A stretch of 64,000 nucleotides of DNA, taken from Catenibacillus sp964565805. GTDB lineage: Bacteria; Bacillota; Clostridia; Lachnospirales; Lachnospiraceae. Positions 1 to 8,728 of the stretch are shown piece after piece. Location of the stretch: positions 62,001-126,000 of the forward strand of contig CAZMGH010000001.1 of the NCBI GenBank assembly GCA_964565805.1, given 5' to 3'. The first letter of the stretch is position 1. The number at the start of each line of letters is the position of its first letter. The notes under the pieces were generated by a model. The model made no database searches. It was given only the letters and a program-made list of their open reading frames with translations, and was not told the origin of the DNA. The position numbers and the translations under genes were made by a program.

Positions 1-529
1 GGAGCATGTTTAATTCTTCCATATAGATACAGTGCTTCATAGTATTCTCCCGGACCATGTCCTTACAATCCTTTAAAGACATCCATATGACCTCATCCAC
101 TTCTTTTTCATGAAGCTTCAGATCCTTTGAATCTATATCCCGCACTATATAAAAAATACTGCTCACCTGATTATCAATAAATTTTCTGTGATGGAACATG
201 GATTTCAGACACATGGTCCTTTTTCCGCAGAAATGCAGTTCTTCTTCAGACACATCAAGTCCAAGCTCCTCTTTCAGTTCCCGCAGTGCTGACTCGATCC
301 AGCCTGAACCGGCCAGAATATGTCCCGCGCTGGAAATGTCATAACAGCCGGGATTAGAATCCTTAAACCGGCTCCGTTTCTGCAAAAGCACCTGCGATCC
401 ATCCTCTCCGGGGCGCATGATCCATACATGGGATGTTCTGTGACGTATTCCCTCTCTGTGCGCGATTTCTCGCTCAACAACCATACCTGTCGGATTTCCC
501 TGCGCATCCACCACGTCTAACATTTCCAT
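1..529 (-). CDS. Nudix hydrolase, 3' end cut by window edge
   Basis: Reading the minus strand from an ATG at 529 gives 176 codons that run off the left edge without a stop. A GGAG lies 8 bases before this ATG; an in-frame ATG at 550 has no such site. The Nudix box is visible: GHILAGS, then seven residues, then RELKEELGL. It fits GX5EX7REUXEEXGU except that the first Glu is Ser. The order of segments (an N-terminal 'VDAQGNPTG' strand, HVWIMRP, then the box) resembles the isopentenyl-diphosphate-isomerase-like Nudix subgroup often annotated in Clostridia. These enzymes hydrolyse nucleoside diphosphates linked to another moiety with Mg2+; the substrate cannot be told from sequence. Confidence 0.85.
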   Translation of the reverse strand, partial: MEMLDVVDAQGNPTGMVVEREIAHREGIRHRTSHVWIMRPGEDGSQVLLQKRSRFKDSNPGCYDISSAGHILAGSGWIESALRELKEELGLDVSEEELHFCGKRTMCLKSMFHHRKFIDNQVSSIFYIVRDIDSKDLKLHEKEVDEVIWMSLKDCKDMVRENTMKHCIYMEELNML

Positions 530-690
530 AAAAATCACTCCATTTCTCATAACCTAAGCAGCAAAATCTGTGCCATCCTTAAGCCCACACGAGCCTCATG
601 TAAATTATTTTACCACAACTGTTTAAGGATTTCCATTGGAGGCATTTAAAAATCAAAGGACCGTTTTAACCATTTTTATAGCTAAACAAA

Positions 691-763
691 CAAAAAAGAC
701 CGGTGTGTATCAAGGCACGAGGCAGAAAAATTCTGTCCCGCTAAAAATACAACGCCAGTCTTT
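691..763 (-). terminator. Probable terminator after lgt
   Basis: On the minus strand, just after the lgt stop, AAAGACTGGCG pairs imperfectly with CACCGGTCTTT, enclosing a second small hairpin, and the outer arm runs into TTTTTTGTTTG. The shape fits an intrinsic terminator with a long stem. Confidence 0.55.
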
Positions 764-772
764 CCTGAATTG

Positions 773-1594
773 TCAGTCACTATCTTGGTTTTCCATATTT
801 TCTTTTTCATCCCGGACCGTTTCTTGTGCCGTTTGATCACGCTTTCCATCCCGAAGCTTTTTAACCATAAGCAATACACCAAAAGCCACAATAAAAATGG
901 AAATAAACTGGGATGTGGACAATGGGCCTACAGATCCGCGAAGCAGATCTCCCCTGAAAAACTCAATAAAAAATCTTCCCACGCCATAAATAATCAAATA
1001 CAGGCTGCTGGTAAAGCCCGGCACCTTGCTTCTGCGGGTAATCACATACAGCAGGGCAAAATGCGCAAAATCAAAAACACTGGAAAAAATCTGTGTAGGG
1101 ATCAACGGCACATTATTGGGGGCAAACTGAGAGCTTGTAAAGGTAATGGAACACCAGCTGTCTGTCTCCATACCATAGCAGCATCCAGCCAGCAGGCAGC
1201 CGATACGGCCAAAACCCTGAGCCAGGGCAATGGAAGGAGCGGCGCAGTCCAGATAATCCCAAAAGCTGATCTTCTTTACCCGGCACACGGCATATCCTGA
1301 CAAAATACCGCCAATAATACCCCCATAGACAACAAACCCATCGGTCAGGGAACGCCAAAGGATGGACGGATCCTGAAGAATCTCATTAAAAATGGTGATC
1401 CAGTAAAGGATCTTGGCCCCTGCAATTCCTCCCAACACGCCAAATATAAGCAGGGAAAAGACCGGATCCGGGTCCATCGCCTTTTTCTTAGCCAGGTGTT
1501 CTGTCATAAGATAAGCGGCAATGATCCCAATCCCGATCATCAATCCGTAACCATGGACCGTAATATTTCCTATGGTAAATAAATCATTATACAT
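773..1594 (-). CDS. lgt: Prolipoprotein diacylglyceryl transferase Lgt
   Basis: Transfers diacylglycerol from phosphatidylglycerol to the lipobox cysteine of prelipoproteins at the cytoplasmic membrane, the first step of lipoprotein maturation. The 273-residue product has several hydrophobic spans, an N-terminal HGYGLMIGIG segment, the Lgt signature GRIGCLLAGCCYG at residues 129-141, and the C-terminal GRFFIEFFRGD segment typical of the family. The last 30 residues are a charged tail. The ATG at 1594 has AGGAGG five bases upstream. It lies 109 bases downstream of asd on the same strand and may be cotranscribed with it; an intrinsic terminator follows. Confidence 0.95.
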   Translation of the reverse strand: MYNDLFTIGNITVHGYGLMIGIGIIAAYLMTEHLAKKKAMDPDPVFSLLIFGVLGGIAGAKILYWITIFNEILQDPSILWRSLTDGFVVYGGIIGGILSGYAVCRVKKISFWDYLDCAAPSIALAQGFGRIGCLLAGCCYGMETDSWCSITFTSSQFAPNNVPLIPTQIFSSVFDFAHFALLYVITRRSKVPGFTSSLYLIIYGVGRFFIEFFRGDLLRGSVGPLSTSQFISIFIVAFGVLLMVKKLRDGKRDQTAQETVRDEKENMENQDSD

Positions 1595-1703
1595 GTTACC
1601 TCCTGATCTTAAGCAAATCCAAGCACAGGCAACAGTTCAGCCGGGTCTGCCCATTTACTGGTCCTGCTGCAGCAGCAGAGAGCCTTATTTTAATATCACT
1701 ATT

Positions 1704-2789
1704 TTACTTTGCGGCAATATACCCCTGAGCGGTAAGAAGCTCAGCGCAAAGAATAGCTCCGCCGGCGGCGCCGCGCACCGTGTTGTGGGAAAGGCCCACA
1801 AACTTATAATCAAAAAGAACATCCTCTCTTAAGCGGCCTACGGAAACGCCCATGCCGTTTTCGTAGTTTACATCCAGGCGGACCTGAGGACGATCATCTT
1901 CTTCAAGATACTGGATAAACTGCTCCGGCGCACTGGGAAGGTTCAGTTCCTGAGGCAGGCCCTTAAAGCTTCTTAATTTCTCAATAAGCTGTTCTTTTGA
2001 AGGCTTCTTGGCAAAGTTTACAAAAACAGCCGCTGTATGGCCATCTAAAACAGGAACGCGGATACACTGAGTCGTGATCACAGGGCCCTCAGCTTTAACA
2101 ATTTCACCATTTTCAATATGGCCCCACAGACGAAGAGGTTCCTGTTCACTCTTTTCTTCCTCGCCGCCAATGTAAGGAATAATATTTTCCACCATTTCCG
2201 GCCAATCCTTAAAAGTTTTGCCAGCGCCGGAAATGGCCTGATATGTAGTCGCAACCACCTGGGTTGGCTCAAACTCTTTCCATGCAGTAAGTACTGGCGC
2301 GTAGCTCTGGATGGAGCAGTTTGGCTTTACGGCCACAAATCCCCGCTGTGTGCCAAGGCGCTTTCTCTGATGCTCGATCACCGCGAAATGCTCCGGATTG
2401 ATCTCAGGAATAACCATAGGCACATCTGGTGTCCATCGATGGGCGCTGTTATTAGAAACTACCGGAGTTTCTGTCTTCGCGTAAGCATCCTCAATGGCCC
2501 GGATCTCCTCCTTTGTCATATCCACAGCGCTGAATACAAAATCTACCTGAGCAGCCACCTTTTCCACGTCGTTTACATTCATGACTACAATCTTCTTTAC
2601 CTGCTCCGGCATAGGCTTTGTCATCTTCCAGCGGCTGCCTACAGCTTCCTCATATGTTAATCCGGCAGAACGAGGACTGGCCGCAATAGCCACAACTTGA
2701 AACCATGGATGATCTTCCAGCAAAGAAATAAAACGCTGGCCCACCATACCTGTTCCGCCAAGAATACCGACTCTTAATTTCTTTTCCAT
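1704..2789 (-). CDS. asd: Aspartate-semialdehyde dehydrogenase, archaeal/fungal-like type
   Basis: Reduces aspartyl phosphate to aspartate semialdehyde with NADPH, feeding lysine/diaminopimelate, threonine and methionine synthesis. The 361-residue protein begins with the nucleotide-binding GGTGMVGQ at residues 11-18 and has the catalytic Cys158 in VKPNCSIQSY. Its overall pattern (SNNSAHRW, ISGAGKTF, RVPVLDGHTAAV) is that of the archaeal/fungal-type enzyme (TIGR00978-like) rather than the E. coli type. The start has AAGGAG ten bases upstream. It diverges from the MoxR gene, with a candidate promoter in the 225-base space between them. Confidence 0.95.
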   Translation of the reverse strand: MEKKLRVGILGGTGMVGQRFISLLEDHPWFQVVAIAASPRSAGLTYEEAVGSRWKMTKPMPEQVKKIVVMNVNDVEKVAAQVDFVFSAVDMTKEEIRAIEDAYAKTETPVVSNNSAHRWTPDVPMVIPEINPEHFAVIEHQRKRLGTQRGFVAVKPNCSIQSYAPVLTAWKEFEPTQVVATTYQAISGAGKTFKDWPEMVENIIPYIGGEEEKSEQEPLRLWGHIENGEIVKAEGPVITTQCIRVPVLDGHTAAVFVNFAKKPSKEQLIEKLRSFKGLPQELNLPSAPEQFIQYLEEDDRPQVRLDVNYENGMGVSVGRLREDVLFDYKFVGLSHNTVRGAAGGAILCAELLTAQGYIAAK

Positions 2790-2850
2790 TGATAATTCAC
2801 TCCTTCATTTCCAAATGTCCGTTTCAGGAAAACATTTGTCGCTGCATAGA

Positions 2851-2880
2851 AATATATCATACCTGCCCCACTAAAATCAA
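2851..2880 (-). promoter_or_regulatory. Candidate promoter of asd
   Basis: On the minus strand TTGATT (2875-2880) and TATATT (2851-2856) are 18 bases apart, about 60 bases before the asd start. A partially overlapping ATATAT gives 17-base spacing. Confidence 0.5.
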
Positions 2881-3014
2881 CCTTTTTTTATTTCCAAGAA
2901 TATTTTTTGTAAAAAAAACAAACATTTCCCCAAATTTCCCCCAACCCCTACACAAAATACACAAAGATGTGCTATGATTAAGCCATACATCTATAATAGC
3001 GGAGGAATCGTTTT

Positions 3015-3971
3015 ATGACAACACAGGATATTGAAAATTTATGTACAAGGATCAAAAATGAAATTGAAAAGGTCATTGTGGGGAAGTCGGAAAATATTGA
3101 CTATATTTTAACTGCCATTTTGGCCGGAGGCCATGTCCTTCTGGAGGACGTACCCGGCACGGGAAAGACCATGCTGTCCAGGACGCTTGCCGGGTGTATT
3201 GACGGGGCATTTTCCCGGATCCAGTTTACCCCGGATCTGCTCCCCTCCGATGTGACAGGCATTAACTTTTTCGACACGTCAAAAAATGCATTTGTTTTCC
3301 GGGAAGGCCCGGTTTTTGCCAACATCCTGCTGGCCGATGAGATCAACCGAGCTACCCCAAGGACTCAGTCCAGCCTTCTTGAAGCCATGGAAGAAAAGCA
3401 GGTCACAGTAGACGGCGCTACCCGCCCGCTGCCGAATCCTTTCTTTGTTATTGCCACCCAGAACCCGGTGGAAACCGCCGGGACCTTTCCTTTGCCGGAG
3501 GCTCAGCTGGATCGTTTCCTTATGAAGCTGTCCATGGGGCTTCCTGAGCGCACGGATGAGATCAAGATCCTGTCCAATTTTATGAACGATGACCCGGTGG
3601 CAGCAGTGGAAAGTGTATGTACCATTGAAGAAATGTGCCAGATGAAGGCTATCGTGCGCCAGATATACGTCCACCCATCGATCCGGGAATATATTGTAGA
3701 CATTGCCCGGCAGACACGGCAGCACCCAAGGATTGCTCTTGGCTTAAGTCCCAGAGGAAGCCTGGCTCTTATGAAATCCGCCCAGGCTCACGCAGCAATC
3801 TGCGGACGGGATTATGTCGTTCCGGAGGATATTAAGTATCTGGCTGTCCCGGTGATTGCCCATAGGCTCATGGCCGCCCATTCCATGTCCGCTTCCGGCC
3901 AGGAGACGGCCCAGATTGTACAGGAGCTTATGGATAGCGTGCCGGTTCCTACAGAGGAGTGGAAAAAATAA
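3015..3971 (+). CDS. MoxR-family AAA+ ATPase
   Basis: A 318-residue MoxR-type AAA+ ATPase, a family that acts as a chaperone in assembly or activation of partner complexes and is typically encoded beside DUF58/VWA proteins. Walker A is EDVPGTGKT at residues 44-52. Walker B is LLADEIN, followed by RATPRTQSSLLEAMEE, and sensor 1 lies in FFVIATQNP. The C-terminal lid domain (SPRGSLALM) is complete. GGAGGA lies upstream of the ATG. The stop is directly followed by the ATG of the DUF58 gene, so the two are translationally linked. The actual client is unknown; the operon suggests a membrane or cell-envelope role. Confidence 0.93.
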   Translation: MTTQDIENLCTRIKNEIEKVIVGKSENIDYILTAILAGGHVLLEDVPGTGKTMLSRTLAGCIDGAFSRIQFTPDLLPSDVTGINFFDTSKNAFVFREGPVFANILLADEINRATPRTQSSLLEAMEEKQVTVDGATRPLPNPFFVIATQNPVETAGTFPLPEAQLDRFLMKLSMGLPERTDEIKILSNFMNDDPVAAVESVCTIEEMCQMKAIVRQIYVHPSIREYIVDIARQTRQHPRIALGLSPRGSLALMKSAQAHAAICGRDYVVPEDIKYLAVPVIAHRLMAAHSMSASGQETAQIVQELMDSVPVPTEEWKK

Positions 3972-5105
3972 ATGAATATACTTTTCGCCGCACTGGCTAT
4001 TTTTATCCTTTATCTGATCCAGCGATGGCTATATGAGCATATGTGGAACCGGAACCTGTCTGCAACGATCGCTTATTCCCGAGATACGGCCGTGGAGGGC
4101 GATGAGGCCGCCCTCATCGAAGTGGTAACCAACAATAAAAAACTCCCCCTTCCTGCCCTGACCGTAAAGTTTCAGACCTCCCGGAAGCTTTTGTTCCATG
4201 ACCGGCAAAACAGCGCTGTCACAGATTTATACTACCGCAATGATATTTTTTCAATGGGCAGCCGGGAGAAGATCACCCGGACCCTGCCCTTTACCTGTAC
4301 CCACCGGGGCTATTACACGATTGATCAAATGGCCCTGACCTGTACAGATCTCCTTTATATTGAAAAATTTTCTCAGATCCAGGATACGTTTGCCCAGCTG
4401 TATGTTTATCCAAAATATGTAGACATCCGCCGACTGCTGATTCCATTTAACCAGCTGTACGGAAGTCTTTTAACCCGGCGCCGCTATCTGGAGGATCCAT
4501 TTGAATTTCGGGGGATCCGGGAATACCAGCCCTTTGATTCCATGCGGTCCATTAACTGGAAGGCTTACGCCCGAACCAAAGAGCTTAAAGTAAATCTTTA
4601 TGAATATACAGCCTCCCAGGAAGTTTGCATTTTCCTTGATCTGGAAAACTTCGGCTATGTCAACCACTACGATATTATGGAAGAAAATATACGTCTGGCG
4701 GCTACTTTGTCGGACATGTTTATTTCCAAGGGAATCCCTGTGTCCTTAAAAACCAACGGATGCGACTGTACGTCCTCCCTGCCGGTATGTGTAGACGCAG
4801 GAACTGGCGCCAGCCATCAGACCCGTATGCTCCAGAGCCTTTCCCGGATCGATCTGGCCATCCCCGTAAAGCATCTGTCGTTTATCATACAGGATACTTT
4901 AGATAATGGAGGCCAGCCGCCATGTATGATCTTTATTTCTAACCGGTGCTATGAGGATCTTATGGACTTACTGACTGGGATTATTTCGGAAAATGACGGA
5001 TGCTGTCTGATCTGCACCGGTCATAAGGAAATGTTTGAAAAGTTCACCCTGCCGGATCTTGTCCGAGCCAAAACTATCCTGTGGGAGGTGGAACATATTG
5101 ATTAA
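3972..5105 (+). CDS. DUF58 domain protein
   Basis: A 377-residue protein with a hydrophobic N-terminal segment (residues 1-15) and the DUF58 core signature around FEFRGIREYQPFD and RSINWKAYARTKEL, followed by a VWA-like stretch beginning EVCIFLDLEN. DUF58 proteins are regular partners of MoxR ATPases; their biochemical role is not established. The gene starts on the base after the MoxR stop and overlaps the next gene by eight bases, so this is the middle of a compact three-gene operon. Confidence 0.9.
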   Translation: MNILFAALAIFILYLIQRWLYEHMWNRNLSATIAYSRDTAVEGDEAALIEVVTNNKKLPLPALTVKFQTSRKLLFHDRQNSAVTDLYYRNDIFSMGSREKITRTLPFTCTHRGYYTIDQMALTCTDLLYIEKFSQIQDTFAQLYVYPKYVDIRRLLIPFNQLYGSLLTRRRYLEDPFEFRGIREYQPFDSMRSINWKAYARTKELKVNLYEYTASQEVCIFLDLENFGYVNHYDIMEENIRLAATLSDMFISKGIPVSLKTNGCDCTSSLPVCVDAGTGASHQTRMLQSLSRIDLAIPVKHLSFIIQDTLDNGGQPPCMIFISNRCYEDLMDLLTGIISENDGCCLICTGHKEMFEKFTLPDLVRAKTILWEVEHID

Positions 5106-6345
5106 CAGCTTAGAAAAAGCCCGCACCGCAACAGGTTTTATTGCCTGGTATACCATTTGCTTTGCCTGCGCCGCGTGTATCCTTACGCTGATTTCCGGAA
5201 ATACAGACGATCTATTTACCACACTGGCCTTAAGCGTCCCCTTCGCCGGAACTATGGCCTTAAGCTGTCGGGCAAAAAACGCCGCGATTTATGTAGGCTA
5301 TCATATTTTGATCCTTGCCATAATCTGGGGACTTAACCAGGTTGGACTCTTTTATGAAACCTGGCGTCCCTGGGTGCTTTCCGGTCTGATCCTTGGCGTG
5401 ATGATCGTATTTTTCGCCAAACGGATGTACACCAAAGGCCCTTACTTTAATATCCATCCCGCCGCCGGGACAGTATTTTTCATTTTTTGGGTTGTCGCCA
5501 ATGGCATGGATGCAAAAACCACCTGCATGGTCATGACCCTGTGCGCCTGTATTTTTCTTTTGTGCGCAGTGACTGTGATCTATCTGACCAATATCCTGGC
5601 CTACATTTCCAGCAGCCTGGAAATGGCAAATATGCCTATTAAAGCCATTATCCGGTCAGGAAACGGCTCCATGACAGCCTTTCTTGCCCTAGGTATTGTT
5701 CTTATGATTGTTTTTACTCATTTGGGCCTGGGAAATTTTCTGGAAGGGGTCAAAAATCTGCTTCTGACAGGTATCCGTTTTCTGTTCTCTCTCCTGCCCC
5801 AGGGGGAAGATGCAGAGCTTGTTTCTGAGTCGGTGTCTGAATCTTCCGGATCCTCCGGCATGCTGCTTTTAGAAGACGGGGAAACCTCTCAGATCATGCT
5901 GGCCATCAGTAATTTTTTTATGGTATTTATGCGAATTGTCCTCTTCCTTGCCGCTATTGCCCTGGTTGTTTATATTATTTACCAGCTTTGGAACCGATTT
6001 CTTGGCGCCGGCATAAAAAAAGGGGACGCCCTGTCTGATGGTTCCATGCCTGAGGATGTGGTGGAAAAGCTTACACCCACATCATCCAGAGCGCTTTCCA
6101 GAATATTTTCCTCCGCCCTGCCAAAAAATAAGATCCGAAGGATTTATTTTAAAAAGATTTCCGGGCGGCATAGAAAGACTGCCATTGATCCGGCCATGAC
6201 GCCCCAGCAGCTGACCCGGGCCGTCCGGCCGTCAGATCCGGAGGCAGCCAAAAAATTTACAGAAATCTACGAAAAAGTCCGCTACTCCAAAACCCCGGAG
6301 GAGGGAGACATTTCCGCATATAAAGAATTGTCAAAAAAAGTTTAA
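5098..6345 (+). CDS. Multi-pass membrane protein with DUF4129-like C-terminus
   Basis: The most plausible start is a TTG at 5098, nine bases after GGAGG and inside the end of the DUF58 gene; longer readings lack a ribosome site. The 415-residue product has about seven hydrophobic spans, including FIAWYTICFACAACILTLI near the N-terminus and a last one at IVLFLAAIALVVYIIYQL. A soluble tail follows. The tail motif TPQQLTRAV ... FTEIYEKVRYSKTP resembles DUF4129, the domain usually found after the transglutaminase in TgpA-like proteins of MoxR-DUF58 operons. No transglutaminase Cys-His-Asp core is visible here, so this looks like the membrane and DUF4129 part only. That assignment is inference from pattern. 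Confidence 0.75.
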   Translation: MINSLEKARTATGFIAWYTICFACAACILTLISGNTDDLFTTLALSVPFAGTMALSCRAKNAAIYVGYHILILAIIWGLNQVGLFYETWRPWVLSGLILGVMIVFFAKRMYTKGPYFNIHPAAGTVFFIFWVVANGMDAKTTCMVMTLCACIFLLCAVTVIYLTNILAYISSSLEMANMPIKAIIRSGNGSMTAFLALGIVLMIVFTHLGLGNFLEGVKNLLLTGIRFLFSLLPQGEDAELVSESVSESSGSSGMLLLEDGETSQIMLAISNFFMVFMRIVLFLAAIALVVYIIYQLWNRFLGAGIKKGDALSDGSMPEDVVEKLTPTSSRALSRIFSSALPKNKIRRIYFKKISGRHRKTAIDPAMTPQQLTRAVRPSDPEAAKKFTEIYEKVRYSKTPEEGDISAYKELSKKV

Positions 6346-6360
6346 GCCCATTTTAACTTT

Positions 6361-6400
6361 GGGTCTGCCAGTTTACGCCGGCAGACCCTTTTCATTTTTT
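6361..6400 (+). terminator. Intrinsic terminator of the MoxR operon
   Basis: GGGTCTGCC (6361-6369) pairs perfectly with GGCAGACCC (6380-6388), followed by TTTTCATTTTTT. It overlaps the final codons of the convergent ATPase gene. Confidence 0.85.
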
Positions 6401-8298
6401 GCAAACCGGTTTTGGTCAAGGGCTTTTTTCCCGAGCCGCTTTTTCCAGGTTAAAAGCAGGGAGGAATTAACGATTACCAGCACAGAACCGGCATTGTGAA
6501 CCAGAGCGCCTGCAACCGGATTTAAAATGCCTGTAATTGCCAAGATGATAGCGATAAAATTTAAAGTCATAGAAAAGGTCATATTGCATTTTATAGTTAT
6601 CATCATCCGTCTTGCCATCGCCAGAAGATGGGGAAGCTGGCGGATCTCATCATCGATCAGGACAATATCCGCCGCGTCCACGGCAATATCGCTGCCGACC
6701 CCGCCCATGGCAATGCCCACATAAGCCTTTTTTAAAGCCGGAGCATCATTAATACCGTCGCCGATCATACATACCTGCTGATTCTTTTCCTGGTACTTAT
6801 CAATCCATGCCAGCTTGTCCTGGGGCTGGCACTCAAAATGCATCTCCTGGATATGAACCTGCTCCGCAATATGGCTGGCGGCTTTTTTATGATCCCCGGT
6901 AAGGAGCACCGGATCCACACCGATTTCCTTAATCTGACGGATCATATTCCCCGCTTCCGGCCGCAGTGTATCCGAAAGGGCCAAAAATCCCGCAAACCGG
7001 CCATCCAGAGCGACATAGATCATGGTGCATCCCTGATCCATATATTTTTCCCCCATCTTGGCCCCATCCATTGAAATATGGTTTTCTGAAAGCATTTCCG
7101 GATTTCCCGCCAGTACCTGATGCCCCTGTACCCGTCCGGCTACCCCCCGGCCCGGAATCATGTGAAAGTCTTCCGCTTCCGGCAGGGCAGTTTTTTTCTC
7201 AGCCTTAAAACATCCGGTCACAGCTTTTCCAAGAGGATGCTCGGAACGGCTCTCTATAGCTGCCGCAATGGCATACATTTCATCTCTGGTCAATGTCTTA
7301 TCTTCACACTCCACGGCGATCACCTTTGGCTGTCCAAAGGTCAGTGTCCCTGTCTTATCAAAAGTCATTTTGGAAATGCCGGCAAGCCGCTCCAGGGCAT
7401 CGCCTTCACGTACAAGAAAACCGTGCTTTGTGGCATTTCCTATCGCTGCCATAATGGCTGTCGGCGTCGCCAGCACAAGAGCGCAGGGGCAAAACACAAC
7501 AAGGATCGTCACAGCCCGAATAATTTCTCCGGTGATCAGTCCGGTAAGTACTGCCGCGGCTAAGGCAATCACCACGATCCATGTAGCCCACCGGTCGGCA
7601 ATGCCTACAATCTTTGCTTTCCCCGCATCTGCGGACTGTACCAGGCGGATCATCCTTTGGATGGAGCTGTCCTCTCCCACCCGGGTTGCCTTCATATCAA
7701 AGGAACCAAACTGGTTGACGGTTCCGCTGGCCACCTCGTCCCCAGGATTTTTATCGACCGGCAAAGACTCCCCGGTCATTACCGCCTGATTAATGGACGT
7801 GCTCCCGGTCAGGATCACACCGTCTACAGGCACCGCTTCCCCGGGCTTTACCCGAAGCACATCCCCTACCTTTACATCCTTAGCGTCAATGATTTCCTCC
7901 GTCTCCCCTAAAATGCGCCGGGCAGTTCTTGGGGTAAGATGCACCAGCTTTTCGATTCCTGCCCGGGCTCTAGCCACAGTAAGATCCTCCAGCAGAGCGC
8001 CCAGCTGCATAATAAAGGCTACCTCCCCTGCGGCAAAATCCTGGCTGGTGATCACCGAAGCGATCAGGGCAATAGACACAAGCACATCCGCTTTAATATC
8101 AAAGGCCGTCACAAGACCTACCACTGCCTCTAAAATAATAGGAACACCGCACAAAACAATGGCGATCCAGGACATATCAAAAGGCAACGGCGACACATTA
8201 GCAATACTCAGCACTAACGCCACCCCGGAAATCACCAGACACACAATATCCTTGGGGATCCCTCCCCACTCTAAAAAACTTTCCAGTCTCTTCATCAT
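6373..8298 (-). CDS. Heavy-metal P1B-type ATPase without HMA domain
   Basis: Pumps a soft metal ion across the membrane at the cost of ATP. The 641-residue protein has eight predicted spans (four before the actuator domain), TGES at 175-178, the transmembrane CPC at 270-272, the phosphorylated Asp in DKTGTLT (314-320), the SEHPLG histidine-proline motif and GDGINDAPAL. There is no N-terminal heavy-metal-associated domain with CXXC. The last membrane segment reads HNAGSVLVIVNSS, which is neither the clear Cu(I) pattern nor the Zn/Cd Asp pattern, so metal specificity is open. Its neighbour CsoR and the operator pair in its promoter favour Cu(I). The double ATG at 8298 is preceded by AAGGAGG; an upstream extension would encode the operator itself and is unlikely. 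Confidence 0.92.
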   Translation of the reverse strand: MMKRLESFLEWGGIPKDIVCLVISGVALVLSIANVSPLPFDMSWIAIVLCGVPIILEAVVGLVTAFDIKADVLVSIALIASVITSQDFAAGEVAFIMQLGALLEDLTVARARAGIEKLVHLTPRTARRILGETEEIIDAKDVKVGDVLRVKPGEAVPVDGVILTGSTSINQAVMTGESLPVDKNPGDEVASGTVNQFGSFDMKATRVGEDSSIQRMIRLVQSADAGKAKIVGIADRWATWIVVIALAAAVLTGLITGEIIRAVTILVVFCPCALVLATPTAIMAAIGNATKHGFLVREGDALERLAGISKMTFDKTGTLTFGQPKVIAVECEDKTLTRDEMYAIAAAIESRSEHPLGKAVTGCFKAEKKTALPEAEDFHMIPGRGVAGRVQGHQVLAGNPEMLSENHISMDGAKMGEKYMDQGCTMIYVALDGRFAGFLALSDTLRPEAGNMIRQIKEIGVDPVLLTGDHKKAASHIAEQVHIQEMHFECQPQDKLAWIDKYQEKNQQVCMIGDGINDAPALKKAYVGIAMGGVGSDIAVDAADIVLIDDEIRQLPHLLAMARRMMITIKCNMTFSMTLNFIAIILAITGILNPVAGALVHNAGSVLVIVNSSLLLTWKKRLGKKALDQNRFAKNEKGLPA

Positions 8299-8318
8299 CC
8301 TATCCTCCTTACTGGCTT

Positions 8319-8362
8319 TATACCCATAGGGGTATATGTAGATTATACCCCTATGGGTATGG
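8319..8362 (-). promoter_or_regulatory. Twin CsoR-type operators upstream of the ATPase
   Basis: Two mirror copies of a TACCC-A-TAGGGGTA element (about 8319-8336 and 8344-8361) face each other over a seven-base spacer, 20-60 bases before the ATPase start. The TACCCnnnnGGGTA pattern is that of CsoR/RcnR-family operators, and a csoR gene lies just upstream. Binding is inferred. Confidence 0.75.
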
Positions 8363-8371
8363 CGTGTCAAG

Positions 8372-8426
8372 AAAAAAAAGCAGCCAGGTATAAGATCAGC
8401 AATGCTGTCTTACCCGACTGCTTTTT
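8372..8426 (-). terminator. Intrinsic terminator of csoR
   Basis: On the minus strand GCAGTCGGGTAAGA pairs with TCTTATACCTGGCTGC (one bulge, few wobbles), ending in an eight-T run. It separates csoR from the operator-promoter of the ATPase. Confidence 0.75.
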
Positions 8427-8430
8427 GGCA

Positions 8431-8706
8431 TCATTTCATATTTGCGAAGCGTTCTACAGCTTTTGTAAAGCTTTCAATGGTTTTATCCGCATCTCCATGC
8501 TGGATACCATCTCGCACACAATGTTTTATATGACCTTCCAGGACCACCTGGCCGACTTTATGAAGGGCAGATTTAGCCGCATTGATCTGAGCCAGGATGT
8601 CCTCACAGGGAATATCCTCATCCACCATCCGGTCAATGGCCTGGACCTGTCCGATGATCTTTTTCAATCTGCGGTGCAGATTCTCCTCATCCATACATTG
8701 TCTCAT
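8431..8706 (-). CDS. csoR: CsoR-family copper-sensing repressor
   Basis: A 91-residue all-helical protein of the CsoR/RcnR family (DUF156). The Cu(I) ligand set Cys34, His59 and Cys63 (IPCEDIL ... GHIKHC) is intact, which is the fingerprint of copper-sensing members; RcnR-type Ni/Co sensors and FrmR carry other residues. These repressors release DNA when Cu(I) binds. The ATG follows AAGGGGGG. The gene has its own terminator, and the next gene downstream, a metal ATPase, has two matching operators, so a repressor-exporter pair is inferred. Confidence 0.9.
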   Translation of the reverse strand: MRQCMDEENLHRRLKKIIGQVQAIDRMVDEDIPCEDILAQINAAKSALHKVGQVVLEGHIKHCVRDGIQHGDADKTIESFTKAVERFANMK

Positions 8707-8728
8707 ATTATCCCCCCTTCTTTCGGGA

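Noticed and set aside
2118..2660. Long plus-strand reading frame opposite asd
   Set aside because: Shadow of the asd coding sequence without ribosome site or protein-like composition.
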